This document shows, piece by piece, positions 1 through 8,822 of a stretch of 64,000 nucleotides of DNA; the stretch's first letter is position 1, and every line of letters begins with the position of its first letter. This stretch comes from Sandaracinus amylolyticus. GTDB lineage: Bacteria; Myxococcota_A; Polyangia; Polyangiales; Sandaracinaceae. Where the stretch lies: the NCBI RefSeq assembly GCF_000737325.1, contig NZ_CP011125.1, positions 6,014,001 through 6,078,000 of the forward strand, in the 5' to 3' direction. A model generated the notes under the pieces. It was not told the origin of the DNA. It was given only the letters and a program-made list of their open reading frames with translations, and made no database searches. Both the position numbers and the translations under genes were made by a program.

Positions 1-774
1 GATCGAGGGCTGCGTCGCCTTCCACCCAAAGCGTCCGATCGCCGTCTCGCCGCGCGCCGCGTCCCACACGTGGTTGATGCGGCCCGAGATCCCGTCGCCA
101 TCGGCGTCGTTCGGATCGGCGAGCGCGAGCAGCGTCGCGTCGGGCACCGCTTCGAGCAGGCCGAGCCCGTAGACCGGCGGCGCCACGCGCGCGCTGGTCA
201 TCACGTCGTCGTGCATCGGGCCGTACGCGAGCGTGTCGATCGTGAGGATCGGACGGCGCAGCGAGTACGCCTCGCCGTCCTCGTACGCGCCGGGGACCTC
301 TTCCCACGCGAGGTGCGTCGCGCCCTCGGCGGGCACACCGGGGATCGCGCGCGGCTGCAGCTGACCGCCGTACGTCGGCTCGCCGAGCGGCCCTCCGTGC
401 GCGTCCTGGCCGGGCACGCTGAGGCGCACGAGCATCGACACCATCTCCTCGCCTTCGCCCGGTGGCTCACCGCGACCGTCGAAGAGATGGCACGAGCCGC
501 ACGAGAGCGCGTTGTGCAGCGGGCCGAGGCCGTCGCGCGCCGAGGTCGACGAGGGCGCGACGACCCAGTTGTCGCCGAAGAAGTTGTTGCCGACGAGGAA
601 GCGCGAGCGCTCGTCGAAGGTGAGGTTGCGCGCGGAGATGGAGTACGCGGCGCGCGACGTGTCGAAGACCGTCGTGTCCCCGCCCGAGCGCTCCTCACCG
701 GGCTCGTAGCCGGAGGGATCCGCGGGCGCGCACGCGAGCACGAGCATCGACACGATCAGCGCCGCGCGTTCCAT
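1..774 (-). CDS. Di-heme oxidoreductase, DUF1111 family (3' end outside window)
   Basis: Reading leftwards from an ATG that overlaps the stop of the imelysin gene (ATGA), 258 codons are open up to the window edge. The N-terminus looks like a lipoprotein signal (MERAALIVSMLVLAC). A c-type heme site CGSCH lies at residues 92-96, followed by Gly/Pro-rich sequence and the DPNDADGDGISGRIN stretch typical of the DUF1111 (thiol-oxidoreductase-like) branch of di-heme cytochrome c peroxidase relatives. The second heme site would lie beyond the window. DUF1111 genes are commonly paired with imelysin genes, and the 4-base overlap here argues for one mRNA and coupled translation. It probably acts in the periplasm or at the outer membrane as a redox partner in iron handling. 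The exact reaction is unknown. Confidence 0.85.
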   Translation of the reverse strand, partial: MERAALIVSMLVLACAPADPSGYEPGEERSGGDTTVFDTSRAAYSISARNLTFDERSRFLVGNNFFGDNWVVAPSSTSARDGLGPLHNALSCGSCHLFDGRGEPPGEGEEMVSMLVRLSVPGQDAHGGPLGEPTYGGQLQPRAIPGVPAEGATHLAWEEVPGAYEDGEAYSLRRPILTIDTLAYGPMHDDVMTSARVAPPVYGLGLLEAVPDATLLALADPNDADGDGISGRINHVWDAARGETAIGRFGWKATQPSI

Positions 775-1982
775 CACTCCTCGAGGTTGATGGTCACACC
801 GAGGAGCGCCGCGATCTCCGCGATCGTGCGCGTCTGCGCGCGCAGCGCGTCGACCGCAGCGGCGATCGCGACACGGCCCGAAGCCTCGTCGTTGCCGAGG
901 ATCGCCTGATCGAAGGGCCCCGGGATCGCCTCGATCGCGGCGATCGACGCGTCGAGCTGCTCGCGCATGCGCGTGTCGAGCGCGGCGTCACGCGACGCGA
1001 CGAGATCCGAGAGGCTCGCGCCCTCGACCACGCTGCCGTCGGTGCGCGTGTAGCGACCGAGGTAGACGTTGCGGATGCCGATCGCGTCGTGGAGCTGGTC
1101 CTGGAGCGTCGTGTCGCTGAAGCACGAGTGCTCGTCCTCCTGCTCCTTCGTCATGTACGCGACGTTCATCCGCTCGCCCGCGAGCTCGGCGCCGCTGAGG
1201 CTGCCCATGCCCACGAGGATGCGGCGCAGCGGCTCGCGCGGGTCTTCGTCGGCGGCGGCGATCATCTCGGCGCGGTAGTTCCCGGCGGACTCGCTCCACG
1301 CGTCGCGCACCTCCTCGAGGTGCGTGACGAGCAGCGACGAGGTCGCCACGAGGTACGCACGACGGCGCGCGACGCCAGTCGCCTCGCCGCCCTCGACGTA
1401 GTCCGTGTGCGCGCGCGCGCCCGCGCCCGTGGTGCTGAGGTCCTGGCCCCAGAGGAGGAACTCGATCGCGTGATAGCCGGTCGAGACGTTCTCCTCCGAG
1501 CCCACCTGGTTGCGCTCCGCGAGCGAGGCTGCGTCGATCGTGGGCAGCTCCGTGTCGTCGTAGATCAAGCCGCCCTCCACGGGCGCGCCCGACGCGTCGA
1601 CGACGTAGTCGATGTACGCCTCGTCGAGCGGCCACGCGTTCACGAGACCCTCGGGGCCGGTCTCGGGGTCGTCGATCGGGCCGTCGTAGAAGCGCGCGAC
1701 CTCGGTCTCGAGGTACGCGGGACGGCTCTCGGTCCACGCGGTGCGCGCGGCGGCGAGCGTGGTCTCGGAGGGCGACGCGAGCATCGCGTCGATCGCGCCG
1801 TCGAGCGTCTGCGCGCCCGTGACCGCGTCGGAGTACGCGGCGTGGAGGATGCTCGCGTAGGTCTCGGTGACCTCGAGCGACTCTTCGGCGGTGACCGATG
1901 GAGTGCTCTCACCGTCGCAGGCGCCCAGCGCGAGCGCGATCAGAGGAGCACGAAATAGCTGACCCTTGGTCGGAAAACCCAT
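774..1982 (-). CDS. Imelysin-family (M75) iron-related lipoprotein
   Basis: A 402-residue protein with a lipoprotein signal ending LALGAC, then an imelysin domain covering nearly the whole chain. The diagnostic GxHxxE-type motif is seen as GYHAIEFLLWGQD. The family (EfeO, IrpA and ICMP relatives) works outside the cytoplasm in iron uptake or sensing; true peptidase activity is doubtful. I chose the ATG at 1982 because a GAGAG Shine-Dalgarno sits 8 bases upstream and the signal peptide then starts cleanly. An in-frame ATG 14 bases further upstream is also possible. The Shine-Dalgarno lies inside a Fur-box-like palindrome, so iron repression is likely. It is the first gene of a two-gene unit with the di-heme oxidoreductase, to which it is joined by ATGA. 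Confidence 0.88.
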   Translation of the reverse strand: MGFPTKGQLFRAPLIALALGACDGESTPSVTAEESLEVTETYASILHAAYSDAVTGAQTLDGAIDAMLASPSETTLAAARTAWTESRPAYLETEVARFYDGPIDDPETGPEGLVNAWPLDEAYIDYVVDASGAPVEGGLIYDDTELPTIDAASLAERNQVGSEENVSTGYHAIEFLLWGQDLSTTGAGARAHTDYVEGGEATGVARRRAYLVATSSLLVTHLEEVRDAWSESAGNYRAEMIAAADEDPREPLRRILVGMGSLSGAELAGERMNVAYMTKEQEDEHSCFSDTTLQDQLHDAIGIRNVYLGRYTRTDGSVVEGASLSDLVASRDAALDTRMREQLDASIAAIEAIPGPFDQAILGNDEASGRVAIAAAVDALRAQTRTIAEIAALLGVTINLEE

Positions 1983-1996
1983 GATAACGACTCTCA
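1982..1996. promoter_or_regulatory. Fur box candidate in a divergent promoter
   Basis: On the minus strand the 15-mer TGAGAGTCGTTATCA matches the 7-1-7 Fur palindrome TGATAATCATTATCA at 12 of 15 positions. It covers the ribosome-binding site of the imelysin gene and lies 52 bases before the divergent cytochrome start. A TTGACA (minus strand, 2018 to 2013) stands 17 bases before a weak -10 (GAGAGT, 1995 to 1990) that falls inside the box, so a bound repressor would block the promoter. The position and the iron-related genes support the call. Binding is an inference. Confidence 0.6.
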
Positions 1997-2047
1997 TTTG
2001 CGCGCAGCACGTTGTCAAGTCGAACGGCAGATTGTCATCCTGGCGCG

Positions 2048-2554
2048 ATGCTCCGAGGGGTCGTCGCGCTCGTGATCGCGTGCTCGGTGAGCGCGTGCGC
2101 AGCGCCCGATGCGGGCGGTGGGTTCGTCGCGCGCGACGAGGACTTCGACGGGTTCCTCGAGTGGCCTTCGTTCGAGCTCCCGCCGGGCAGCCTGACGATG
2201 GCGCACGACGACGGTGCGACGCGTCGCCTGTACTTCACGCACGTGCCCGAGAGCGCGAGCGCGCCCTTCCCGGTCGGGACGATCCTCGTGAAGACGGCCG
2301 AGCTCGGCGCGCCATCGACGTGGGAGATCCACGCGATGGTGAAGCGTGGGGGCGACTTCAACGCCGAGGGCGCGCGAGGATGGGAGTTCTTCGATCTCGC
2401 GATCGACGAGAACGGCCGCGTCGTGATCGTCTGGCGCGGCGAGAGCCCGCCTCCGGGCGCGGGATATCCGGGCGCATCCGACGGAGCGTGCAACTCGTGC
2501 CACACGCTCGTTGCCGATCGCGACTACGTATTCGATCGATCGCTGTTCGATTGA
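2048..2554 (+). CDS. Cytochrome P460-like c-type lipoprotein
   Basis: A 168-residue exported protein with a lipoprotein signal (VIACSVSAC, lipid-attachment Cys near residue 17) and a single c-heme motif CNSCH at about residues 148-152, close to the C-terminus. The central GWEFFDLAIDENGRVV-like beta strands and the late heme position fit the cytochrome P460 / c'-beta fold family. Start ATG 2048 gives the correct signal peptide; an upstream in-frame start would bury it. It is transcribed divergently from the imelysin/di-heme pair across the Fur box, which suggests a common iron- or redox-linked regulon. It could be an electron carrier or a small-molecule (NO or hydroxylamine) binding protein. 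The substrate is not inferable. Confidence 0.65.
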   Translation: MLRGVVALVIACSVSACAAPDAGGGFVARDEDFDGFLEWPSFELPPGSLTMAHDDGATRRLYFTHVPESASAPFPVGTILVKTAELGAPSTWEIHAMVKRGGDFNAEGARGWEFFDLAIDENGRVVIVWRGESPPPGAGYPGASDGACNSCHTLVADRDYVFDRSLFD

Positions 2555-2568
2555 AGGATCGGAGCCCG

Positions 2569-2976
<408 letters not shown>

Positions 2977-2979
2977 TCG

Positions 2980-3432
2980 TCACGGCGAGCAGTAGCCGCG
3001 ACTGCCGTCCCACGCGAGCGGCTGACACACCTGTCCTTCGTCGCACACCGACGCGGGATCGAACTCGGGGACGTCGTCGGGATCGAGGTAGGCCGGAGGC
3101 GTGAGCTGACACGACTGGGTGCACACGCCGTCCTGACAGATCCCGCCCGGCTCGCAGTCGAGCTCGGCGGCGCACTCGGCGTCGAATGGCAGCGGCCCTC
3201 CGAACCAGCACACGCGGCCGTTCGACGGAGACGCGAGGCACACGCTGCCGTCCGCGCACACCCACGTCGCGTCGTCGCACGGCGCCATGCACGCGGATCG
3301 CATCTCGTCGACGACGACGCAGATCATGCGCCCGCCGCAGTCTCCGTCGACGCTGCACGCGGCGCCGGGATCGACACCACCACACGCAGCGAGCACGATC
3401 GCGATCACGAGCGAGCCGAGCGCGCGACACAT
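2980..3432 (-). CDS. Cys-rich secreted lipoprotein
   Basis: About 150 residues beginning MCRALGSLVIAIVLAACGG, a clear lipoprotein signal with lipobox LAAC. The mature part holds many cysteines in DGDC/CxxxGxC-type spacing (for example CSVDGDCGGRMIC, CEPGGICQDGVCTQSC), the style of small extracellular Cys-rich repeats common in Sandaracinus-like and other Deltaproteobacterial lipoproteins. No enzymatic motif is visible. It ends 3 bases past the convergent yjbQ gene. The ATG at 3432 was preferred over an upstream in-frame start because it places the signal peptide at the N-terminus. Function unknown; probably anchored to the cell surface or outer membrane. Confidence 0.7.
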   Translation of the reverse strand: MCRALGSLVIAIVLAACGGVDPGAACSVDGDCGGRMICVVVDEMRSACMAPCDDATWVCADGSVCLASPSNGRVCWFGGPLPFDAECAAELDCEPGGICQDGVCTQSCQLTPPAYLDPDDVPEFDPASVCDEGQVCQPLAWDGSRGYCSP

Positions 3433-3538
3433 CGGCGCGAACCTAGCAGGTCTCGCGGCATGGTAAGTAGCGGCGCGCGCGGTCTCGACGTCGCGCAGCA
3501 GCGTGCCCATGTCCTCGGGCTCTCGCGAAAGGGTGCGG

Positions 3539-5032
3539 ATGACGACGAGGGGTCCAGGAGCCGAGCGCGCGCACGTCGTGATCGTGGGCGGTGGGCTCGC
3601 AGGGTGCGCGGCAGCGACGGTGCTCGCGGAGCGCGGCGTGCGCGTGACCGTGATCGAGAAGGAGCGCTACCTCGGCGGGCGCGTCGGCGCGTGGGAGGAC
3701 CAGCTCGCGGACGGAACGCGCTTCGAGATGGAGCGCGGGTTCCACGCGTTCTTCAGGCAGTACTACAACGTCCGCGCGCTGCTGCGGCGGATCGATCCGT
3801 CGCTCTCGTGCCTGCGCCCGCTCGAGGACTATCCGCTGCTCGGCCCGCGCGGATGGAGCGAGTCGTTCTCGGGTCTGCCGCGGCGCGTGCCGCTCAACCT
3901 CCTCGCGCTCGTGTGGCGCACTCCGTCGCTGCGCCTCCGCGATCTGCCGCGCATCGACGTGCGCCCGGCGACGGAGATGGTCGCGTTCGATCCGAGCGCG
4001 ACGTATGCGAAGTGGGATCACGTCACGGCGCGCGAGTACCTCGACTCGCTCGGGTTCCCCACGCGCGCACGGCAGATGTTGTTCGATGTCTTCGCGCACT
4101 CGTTCTTCAATCCGGAGCACGAGTACTCGGCGGCCGAGCTGCTCGCGATGTTCCACTTCTACTTCCTCGGGAACCCCGAGGGCCTCGTGTTCGACGTGCT
4201 GCGCGAGCCGTTCTCCACCGCGCTGTGGAAGCCGCTGCGCGCGTACCTCGAAGCGCGCGGCGTGCGCTTCGTGATGGAGAGCGAGGTGTCGCGCATCGTG
4301 CGTCGCGGCGCGCGCCTCTCGGTCGAGCACTCGAGCGGTCGCGAGGAGGGCGACTCGCTGGTGCTCGCGGTGACGGTGCCGGCGCTGCGCGCGCTCGTCG
4401 ATGCGTCGCCGTCGCTGCGCGACGAAGCGAACGGCTCGTCGTCGCGCGTCGATGCGTGGACGCGCGAGGTCGCGTCGCTCGACGTGACGCTGCCGTTCGT
4501 CGTGTGGAGGCTCTGGATCGATCGACCGCTGCGCGCCGATCGCGCGCCGTTCGCGGGCACGACCGGGCTCGGCATCCTCGACAACGTGTCGATCTACGAG
4601 AAGCTCGAGGGCGAGAGCGCGGAGTGGGCGCGGCGCACCGGCGGCTCGATCGTCGAGCTGCACGCGTACGCGGTCGACGAGTGGATGGACGAGGCGGAGA
4701 TCCGTCGCGCGCTGATGGACGGGCTCTACGAGATCTATCCGGAGGCGCGCGACGTGAAGGTGCTCGACGAGCGGTATCTCGTGCGTCGCGACTGCCCTTC
4801 GTTCGCGCCGGGATCGCACGCGACGCGGCCGGGTGTGGAGACGCCGGTGCCGGGGCTGTGGCTCGCGGGCGACTTCGTGAAGCTGCCGTTCCCCAGCGCG
4901 TTGATGGAGCGCGCGGTCGCGTCGGGGTTCCGCGCGGCGAGCGGCATCGCGGCGTCGCTGGGCGTCGCGGAAGAGCCGATCCGCACGGTGCCGCCGCGCG
5001 GCGTGCTCGCGCCGTGGGTGCCGCGCGCGTGA
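3539..5032 (+). CDS. crtU: FAD-dependent carotenoid desaturase/methyltransferase, isorenieratene synthase-like (CrtU)
   Basis: A 497-residue flavoprotein. An N-terminal dinucleotide-binding loop VVIVGGGLAGCAAA is followed by EKERYLGGRVGAW, then ERGFHAFFRQYYNVRALLRRID, a stretch I associate with CrtU rather than with CrtI or CrtN. HSFFNPEHEYSAAELLAMFHFYFLGNPEG and the C-terminal PGLWLAGDFVKLPFPSALMERA FAD motif complete the family pattern. CrtU-type enzymes turn beta-ionone ends of carotenoids into aromatic rings by desaturation and methyl transfer. The next gene encodes a lycopene beta-cyclase and overlaps it by 4 bases (GTGA), which supplies the needed substrate. The start was chosen from AAAGGG at 3528-3533. 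A related phytoene-desaturase-like role is the main alternative. Confidence 0.75.
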   Translation: MTTRGPGAERAHVVIVGGGLAGCAAATVLAERGVRVTVIEKERYLGGRVGAWEDQLADGTRFEMERGFHAFFRQYYNVRALLRRIDPSLSCLRPLEDYPLLGPRGWSESFSGLPRRVPLNLLALVWRTPSLRLRDLPRIDVRPATEMVAFDPSATYAKWDHVTAREYLDSLGFPTRARQMLFDVFAHSFFNPEHEYSAAELLAMFHFYFLGNPEGLVFDVLREPFSTALWKPLRAYLEARGVRFVMESEVSRIVRRGARLSVEHSSGREEGDSLVLAVTVPALRALVDASPSLRDEANGSSSRVDAWTREVASLDVTLPFVVWRLWIDRPLRADRAPFAGTTGLGILDNVSIYEKLEGESAEWARRTGGSIVELHAYAVDEWMDEAEIRRALMDGLYEIYPEARDVKVLDERYLVRRDCPSFAPGSHATRPGVETPVPGLWLAGDFVKLPFPSALMERAVASGFRAASGIAASLGVAEEPIRTVPPRGVLAPWVPRA

Positions 5033-6195
5033 CGCTCGACGCGGAGCACGTGATCGTCGGCGCGGGCTGCGCCGGGCTCTCGCTCGCGGTGCGGCTCGCG
5101 ATGCGCACGCCGCGCGAGCGCGGGCGTGTGCTCGTGATCGATCCGCGCGAAGAGCTCGGCGGCGATCGCACGTGGTGCATGTTCCGCGGCGCGCCGCACC
5201 CGTTCGAGCGCGCGATCACGCATCGCTGGGATCGGTGGCGCGTGATCGCCGGCGGGCGCGTGATCGAGCGCAGCGTGCCGGGGCGGCCCTACGAGCACGT
5301 GGACTCGACGCGCTTCTTCGAGGAAGCGATCGCGCGCGTCGAAACGAGCGAGGGCGTGCGGCTCGAGCGCGGGGTGCGCGCGGACGCGATCGTCGACGAG
5401 GGCGCGCAGGTGCGCATCGAGACCGGTGGCGGGACGCTGCGCGCGCGCATCGCGTGGGACGCGCGCGGAGGCGGGCCCGACGAGCGGCCGCGCGAGGACG
5501 ACGTGCGCTGGATCCAGCACTTCGTCGGCTGGGTCGTGCGCACCGAGCGGGCGATCTTCGAGCCCGGGATCGCGACGCTGATGGACTTCTCGGTGTCGCA
5601 GTCGCGTGGGCCGCACTTCGTGTACGTGCTCCCGTACGCGGCGAACGAAGCGCTGGTCGAGGACACGTACTTCGGCGACGTGCCGCTCGCGGTGGCCGAG
5701 TACGAGCGCGGGATCCGCGAGTGGCTCGACGCGCACCACGCGGGCGGCGTCGAGATCGTGCGGCGCGAGCGCGGGCAGATCCCGATGAGCACGGCGCAGA
5801 TCACGCCGCGTCGCGATCCGCGCATCGTGCCGATCGGCCTGCGCGCGGGGAGCGCGAAGCCGTCGAGCGGCTACGCGTTCGCGTTCATCCAGCGTCACGT
5901 GGAAGCGCTGGCAGCGCGCGTCGATCGCGGCGAGACGGTGCCGCCCGAGGTCGCGGTGCGCTCGCCGATCACGACGTTCTACGATCGCGTGTTCCTCGCG
6001 TACTTGCGGCGCCATCCGACGAGCGCGCCCGAGGTGTTCGGCTCGCTGTTCGCGCGCACGAGCCCGGAGCGCCTCGTGCGCTTCTTGTCGGAGGAGGGCG
6101 GCGTCGGCGATCACCTCGCGGTGATGAACGCCGTGCCGCGCCTCGCGGTGATGGCGGAGATCGCGCGCTCGCGCGGGCTGTGGATGGGGCGCTGA
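5029..6195 (+). CDS. crtY: Lycopene beta-cyclase (CrtY type)
   Basis: A 388-residue FAD/NAD-binding protein starting at a GTG that overlaps the crtU stop. The N-terminal HVIVGAGCAGLSLAVRL Rossmann motif, DPREELGGDRTWCMF with the downstream HRWDRWRVI, IQHFVGWVV, and PYAANEALVEDTYF are hallmarks of CrtY/CrtL-type cyclases. GLRAGSAKPSSGYAFAFIQRH matches the conserved C-terminal region. It would cyclise lycopene ends to beta rings, giving beta-carotene for CrtU. Phytoene synthase and desaturase are not in this window, so the rest of the pathway must lie elsewhere. Its stop codon directly abuts the stop of the convergent helix-hairpin-helix gene. Confidence 0.85.
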   Translation: MTLDAEHVIVGAGCAGLSLAVRLAMRTPRERGRVLVIDPREELGGDRTWCMFRGAPHPFERAITHRWDRWRVIAGGRVIERSVPGRPYEHVDSTRFFEEAIARVETSEGVRLERGVRADAIVDEGAQVRIETGGGTLRARIAWDARGGGPDERPREDDVRWIQHFVGWVVRTERAIFEPGIATLMDFSVSQSRGPHFVYVLPYAANEALVEDTYFGDVPLAVAEYERGIREWLDAHHAGGVEIVRRERGQIPMSTAQITPRRDPRIVPIGLRAGSAKPSSGYAFAFIQRHVEALAARVDRGETVPPEVAVRSPITTFYDRVFLAYLRRHPTSAPEVFGSLFARTSPERLVRFLSEEGGVGDHLAVMNAVPRLAVMAEIARSRGLWMGR

Positions 6196-7560
6196 CTACG
6201 CGCGGGCGGCGTCGCGCCACGCCGCGAGCTTCTCGCGCTTGATCGCGAGCTCGGACGCGACGCGCTTGATCGCGTCGTCGTCGAGCGCGGCGAGCGCCGC
6301 GCGATGCGCGATGCCGAGCGCGTGCAGCTTCGCTTCGATCTTGGGGCCGATGCCGGCGATCGTGCGAAGGCTCGCGGCGTCCGGCGATGCGGCAGGCACG
6401 GGCGCCGCGTCGAGCCGAGCGCGCAGCGACTCGAGCTCCTTCTCGAGCCGCGCGTCGTTGCGACCGTTCTCGATCACCAGCGACTCGAGATCCGCCATCC
6501 GCGGCAGCAGCGCGTCGACGCTCGACGCCGTGCGCAGCTCGTCCTGCGCCTCCGCGAGCTCCTCGATGCGCGCGAACGCCTTCTCGGCGCTCTCGATCGC
6601 GCTCGACATCCTCGCGCGCTCGCTGCGCACCTCGTCGAGCAGCGCATCGACGCGCGTCCGCATCGCGGCCTGCTCGCGCTCGATGCCGAGCATGCGCGTC
6701 TCGATGCGATCGATCGCGAGGCGCAGCTCGTCGGGGCGCGGATCGCCTTCGATGCGCGCGACGCGATCCTCGATGCTCGCGAGACGCACGGCGCGCGCTT
6801 CGTCGAGCCGGCGGTTCTCCGCGAGCTCGGAGCGGAACGCGCTGACGCCCGCGCGGGCTGTGTGCGCGAGCGTCTCGACCTCGCTCGTGCGCGCGTCGAG
6901 CGCCTCGAGCGGGAGCGGTCGCTCCGCGCGCGCCATCGCGTCGCGCGCGGTGGACACGGCGCGCTCGAGCTCGGCACCGAGCTCGCTCTCGATGCGATCG
7001 AGCCGCGCGCTCAGCGCGTCCGCGCGCTCGCGGCTCGCGATCGCGTCCTGCTGCGCGCGGCTGGCGGCGGCGCGCGCGGCGGAGAGCTGGATCTCGAGCT
7101 GCGCGATGCGCTCGCGCCAGGGATCGAGCGACACGTCGGGCGCCGTCGACGCGCGCGCCGCGGTCGCGATCGAAGGCGCGCTCGGCGGGCGCGGGATCAG
7201 GAAGTCGGGCGAGCTGCCGGGCGGCGGCGTCGACGCGCGGGCGAGCGCGGGCGGGAGGCTCGACGAGCGCTTGGGCGGCGGCGGCGCGGTCGGTCGCACG
7301 AGCGACTGCGGAGGGCGCGCCGAGGGGCTCGTGCCGGTGCGCGCGATCGCGCTCGACGGGAGCGCGGTGGGCGCGATCGACGGGCTCGCGCTCGACCCGG
7401 TGCGCGCCGACGACGCGAGCGGAGGCAGCGCGGATCGCAGCGGCGGGAGCGCAGCGCGGAGCGTGCCGGACGAGCTCGGTGCGCGCGGAGGCGTCGACCC
7501 GCGCGCCTCGGGCAGGCGCACTTCGGAGTCGGTCTTGGTGTCGTCGGGAGAATCGGACAC
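6196..7560 (-). CDS. Coiled-coil protein with C-terminal helix-hairpin-helix domain
   Basis: A 454-residue protein in three parts. Residues 1-140 are Pro/Ser/Ala-rich and probably disordered. Residues about 145-380 are long amphipathic helices (repeats such as RIAQLEIQLSAARAAASRAQQ), predicted coiled coil. The last about 60 residues contain LRTIAGIGPKIEAKLHALGI, a helix-hairpin-helix fold of the type in Rad51/polymerase-beta tails and the DUF4332/flap-endonuclease-like domains. No signal peptide. It may bind nucleic acid or act as a scaffold. It converges on crtY without a gap. I do not recognise a named family. Confidence 0.7.
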   Translation of the reverse strand: MSDSPDDTKTDSEVRLPEARGSTPPRAPSSSGTLRAALPPLRSALPPLASSARTGSSASPSIAPTALPSSAIARTGTSPSARPPQSLVRPTAPPPPKRSSSLPPALARASTPPPGSSPDFLIPRPPSAPSIATAARASTAPDVSLDPWRERIAQLEIQLSAARAAASRAQQDAIASRERADALSARLDRIESELGAELERAVSTARDAMARAERPLPLEALDARTSEVETLAHTARAGVSAFRSELAENRRLDEARAVRLASIEDRVARIEGDPRPDELRLAIDRIETRMLGIEREQAAMRTRVDALLDEVRSERARMSSAIESAEKAFARIEELAEAQDELRTASSVDALLPRMADLESLVIENGRNDARLEKELESLRARLDAAPVPAASPDAASLRTIAGIGPKIEAKLHALGIAHRAALAALDDDAIKRVASELAIKREKLAAWRDAARA

Positions 7561-7610
7561 GCGCAGCGATGATACTCGACGTGACGCTCTCGGGAACTAC
7601 GCTCGCGCGC

Positions 7611-8030
7611 ATGCGTCAACCCATGATGATCTCGGTCCTCTCGCTCGTGATCGCGCTGCAGGCGTGCGGACCTCACGAAGAGCAGAGCGCGCCGAGCGAC
7701 GAGACGAGCGGCTCCGAGACGAGCACCGGCAACGATCAGGGCGGCGAGAGCGGCGGCGGCGAGACCAGCGGCGAGACCAGCGGCGGGCAGATCGTCGTCG
7801 GCACCGACGCGTGCACGACCGACGCGGACTGCGTGCCCGCGGACTGCTGCCACGCCGCGGCGTGCGTCGCGCGCGCGAACGGGCCGAGCTGCGGCGACGC
7901 GATGTGCACGATGGACTGCCGCTCCGGCACGATGGACTGCGGCGGTGGATGCCTCTGTCAGGAAGGTCGCTGCGCCGCGCGGCTCATGGTGATGGAGCAG
8001 CCGCAGGTGCAGGGCGACGCGCCGCAGTGA
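7611..8030 (+). CDS. Ser/Thr/Gly-linker Cys-rich lipoprotein
   Basis: A 139-residue exported protein starting MRQPMMISVLSLVIALQACG; lipobox LQAC. A low-complexity linker of ETSG/GGE repeats (about residues 25-62) probably spaces the domain from the membrane. The C-terminal part is a compact Cys-rich module (CTTDADCVPADCCH, CGGGCLCQEGRC) resembling the DxDC-type modules in neighbouring lipoproteins. ATG 7611 was chosen for the signal peptide; it lies 50 bases from the divergent helix-hairpin-helix gene, so their promoters share this gap. Function unknown. Confidence 0.65.
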   Translation: MRQPMMISVLSLVIALQACGPHEEQSAPSDETSGSETSTGNDQGGESGGGETSGETSGGQIVVGTDACTTDADCVPADCCHAAACVARANGPSCGDAMCTMDCRSGTMDCGGGCLCQEGRCAARLMVMEQPQVQGDAPQ

Positions 8031-8822
8031 TCACTTCCATCGCGTGAGGATCGCTTCGCGCGAGAAGAGGCGCACCGCGATCCACAGGGCGAGCGCGTCG
8101 ATGCCGAGCAGTACCGCGGCACCCCAGAGCAGGAGCCGCACGTCGAGGAAGAGCTCGCCCATCACCGTGGAGATCCCCATGACGATGACGGGGATCACCA
8201 GGAATCCGACGAGCCCCTGCGCGGTTCGCGGATCGTTGACCCGCGACGACGCGACGATCGCGGCGAGCGCGCTCAGCAGCGCGAGCACCGGCGTCACCGC
8301 GAGGAACGCCGCGGGCCACACCGCGCGCACCGCGAGCGCGAACACCGCGGGCGGGCACGTCTGGTGGAAGCCGGCGAGCGTGATGACGTACGCGAGCTGC
8401 GTCATCAGCGTCGCGGGCACGACCGCGGCGAGGCACTTGCCGAGCAGCAGATCGCCCGTCGCGATCGGCGTCGCGAGGAGCGGCTCGAGCGTGCGCTCGA
8501 CCTTCTCGCCGACGATCGCGTGCGCCGCGATCGTCGAGGGCAGCGCGAGCGCGATCAGGAGCAGCATCGAGAGGTACTGATCGGCGACGAGCGCGAGCAG
8601 CGCGTCGCGACCGCGGCCGAGCGCCTGGAGCTGCGGCGCGAGCCCGGCGGGGACGTCGCCGCGGAACTCCGCGTCGGGGACGCGCGAGAGGAACGCAGTC
8701 GTCGAGATCGCGGCGCCGACCAGCGCCATCGGGAGGATCGCCATCGTGAGCATCACGAGGCGGTTGCGGCGCAGCTCGATCCACTCGCGACGCATCACCG
8801 CGCGGACGTGGTGCACGTTCAT
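8031..8822 (-). CDS. ABC-2 type transporter permease (NatB-like)
   Basis: A 263-residue membrane protein with about six hydrophobic segments, beginning with a short cytoplasmic MRREWIELRRNRLVML stretch followed by the first TM helix. EKVERTLEPLLATPI is the conserved motif of ABC-2 permeases of the NatB/YhaP group. It forms a transporter with the ATPase encoded just upstream (4-base overlap). Substrates of this group range from sodium to lipids and peptides and cannot be read from sequence. It is the last gene of a four-gene overlapping operon and abuts the convergent lipoprotein gene stop to stop. Confidence 0.85.
   Translation of the reverse strand: MNVHHVRAVMRREWIELRRNRLVMLTMAILPMALVGAAISTTAFLSRVPDAEFRGDVPAGLAPQLQALGRGRDALLALVADQYLSMLLLIALALPSTIAAHAIVGEKVERTLEPLLATPIATGDLLLGKCLAAVVPATLMTQLAYVITLAGFHQTCPPAVFALAVRAVWPAAFLAVTPVLALLSALAAIVASSRVNDPRTAQGLVGFLVIPVIVMGISTVMGELFLDVRLLLWGAAVLLGIDALALWIAVRLFSREAILTRWK

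Noticed and set aside
3443..4819. Long Arg/His-rich minus-strand frame opposite crtU
   Set aside because: Antisense shadow; the plus-strand protein has unmistakable FAD and carotenoid-enzyme motifs.
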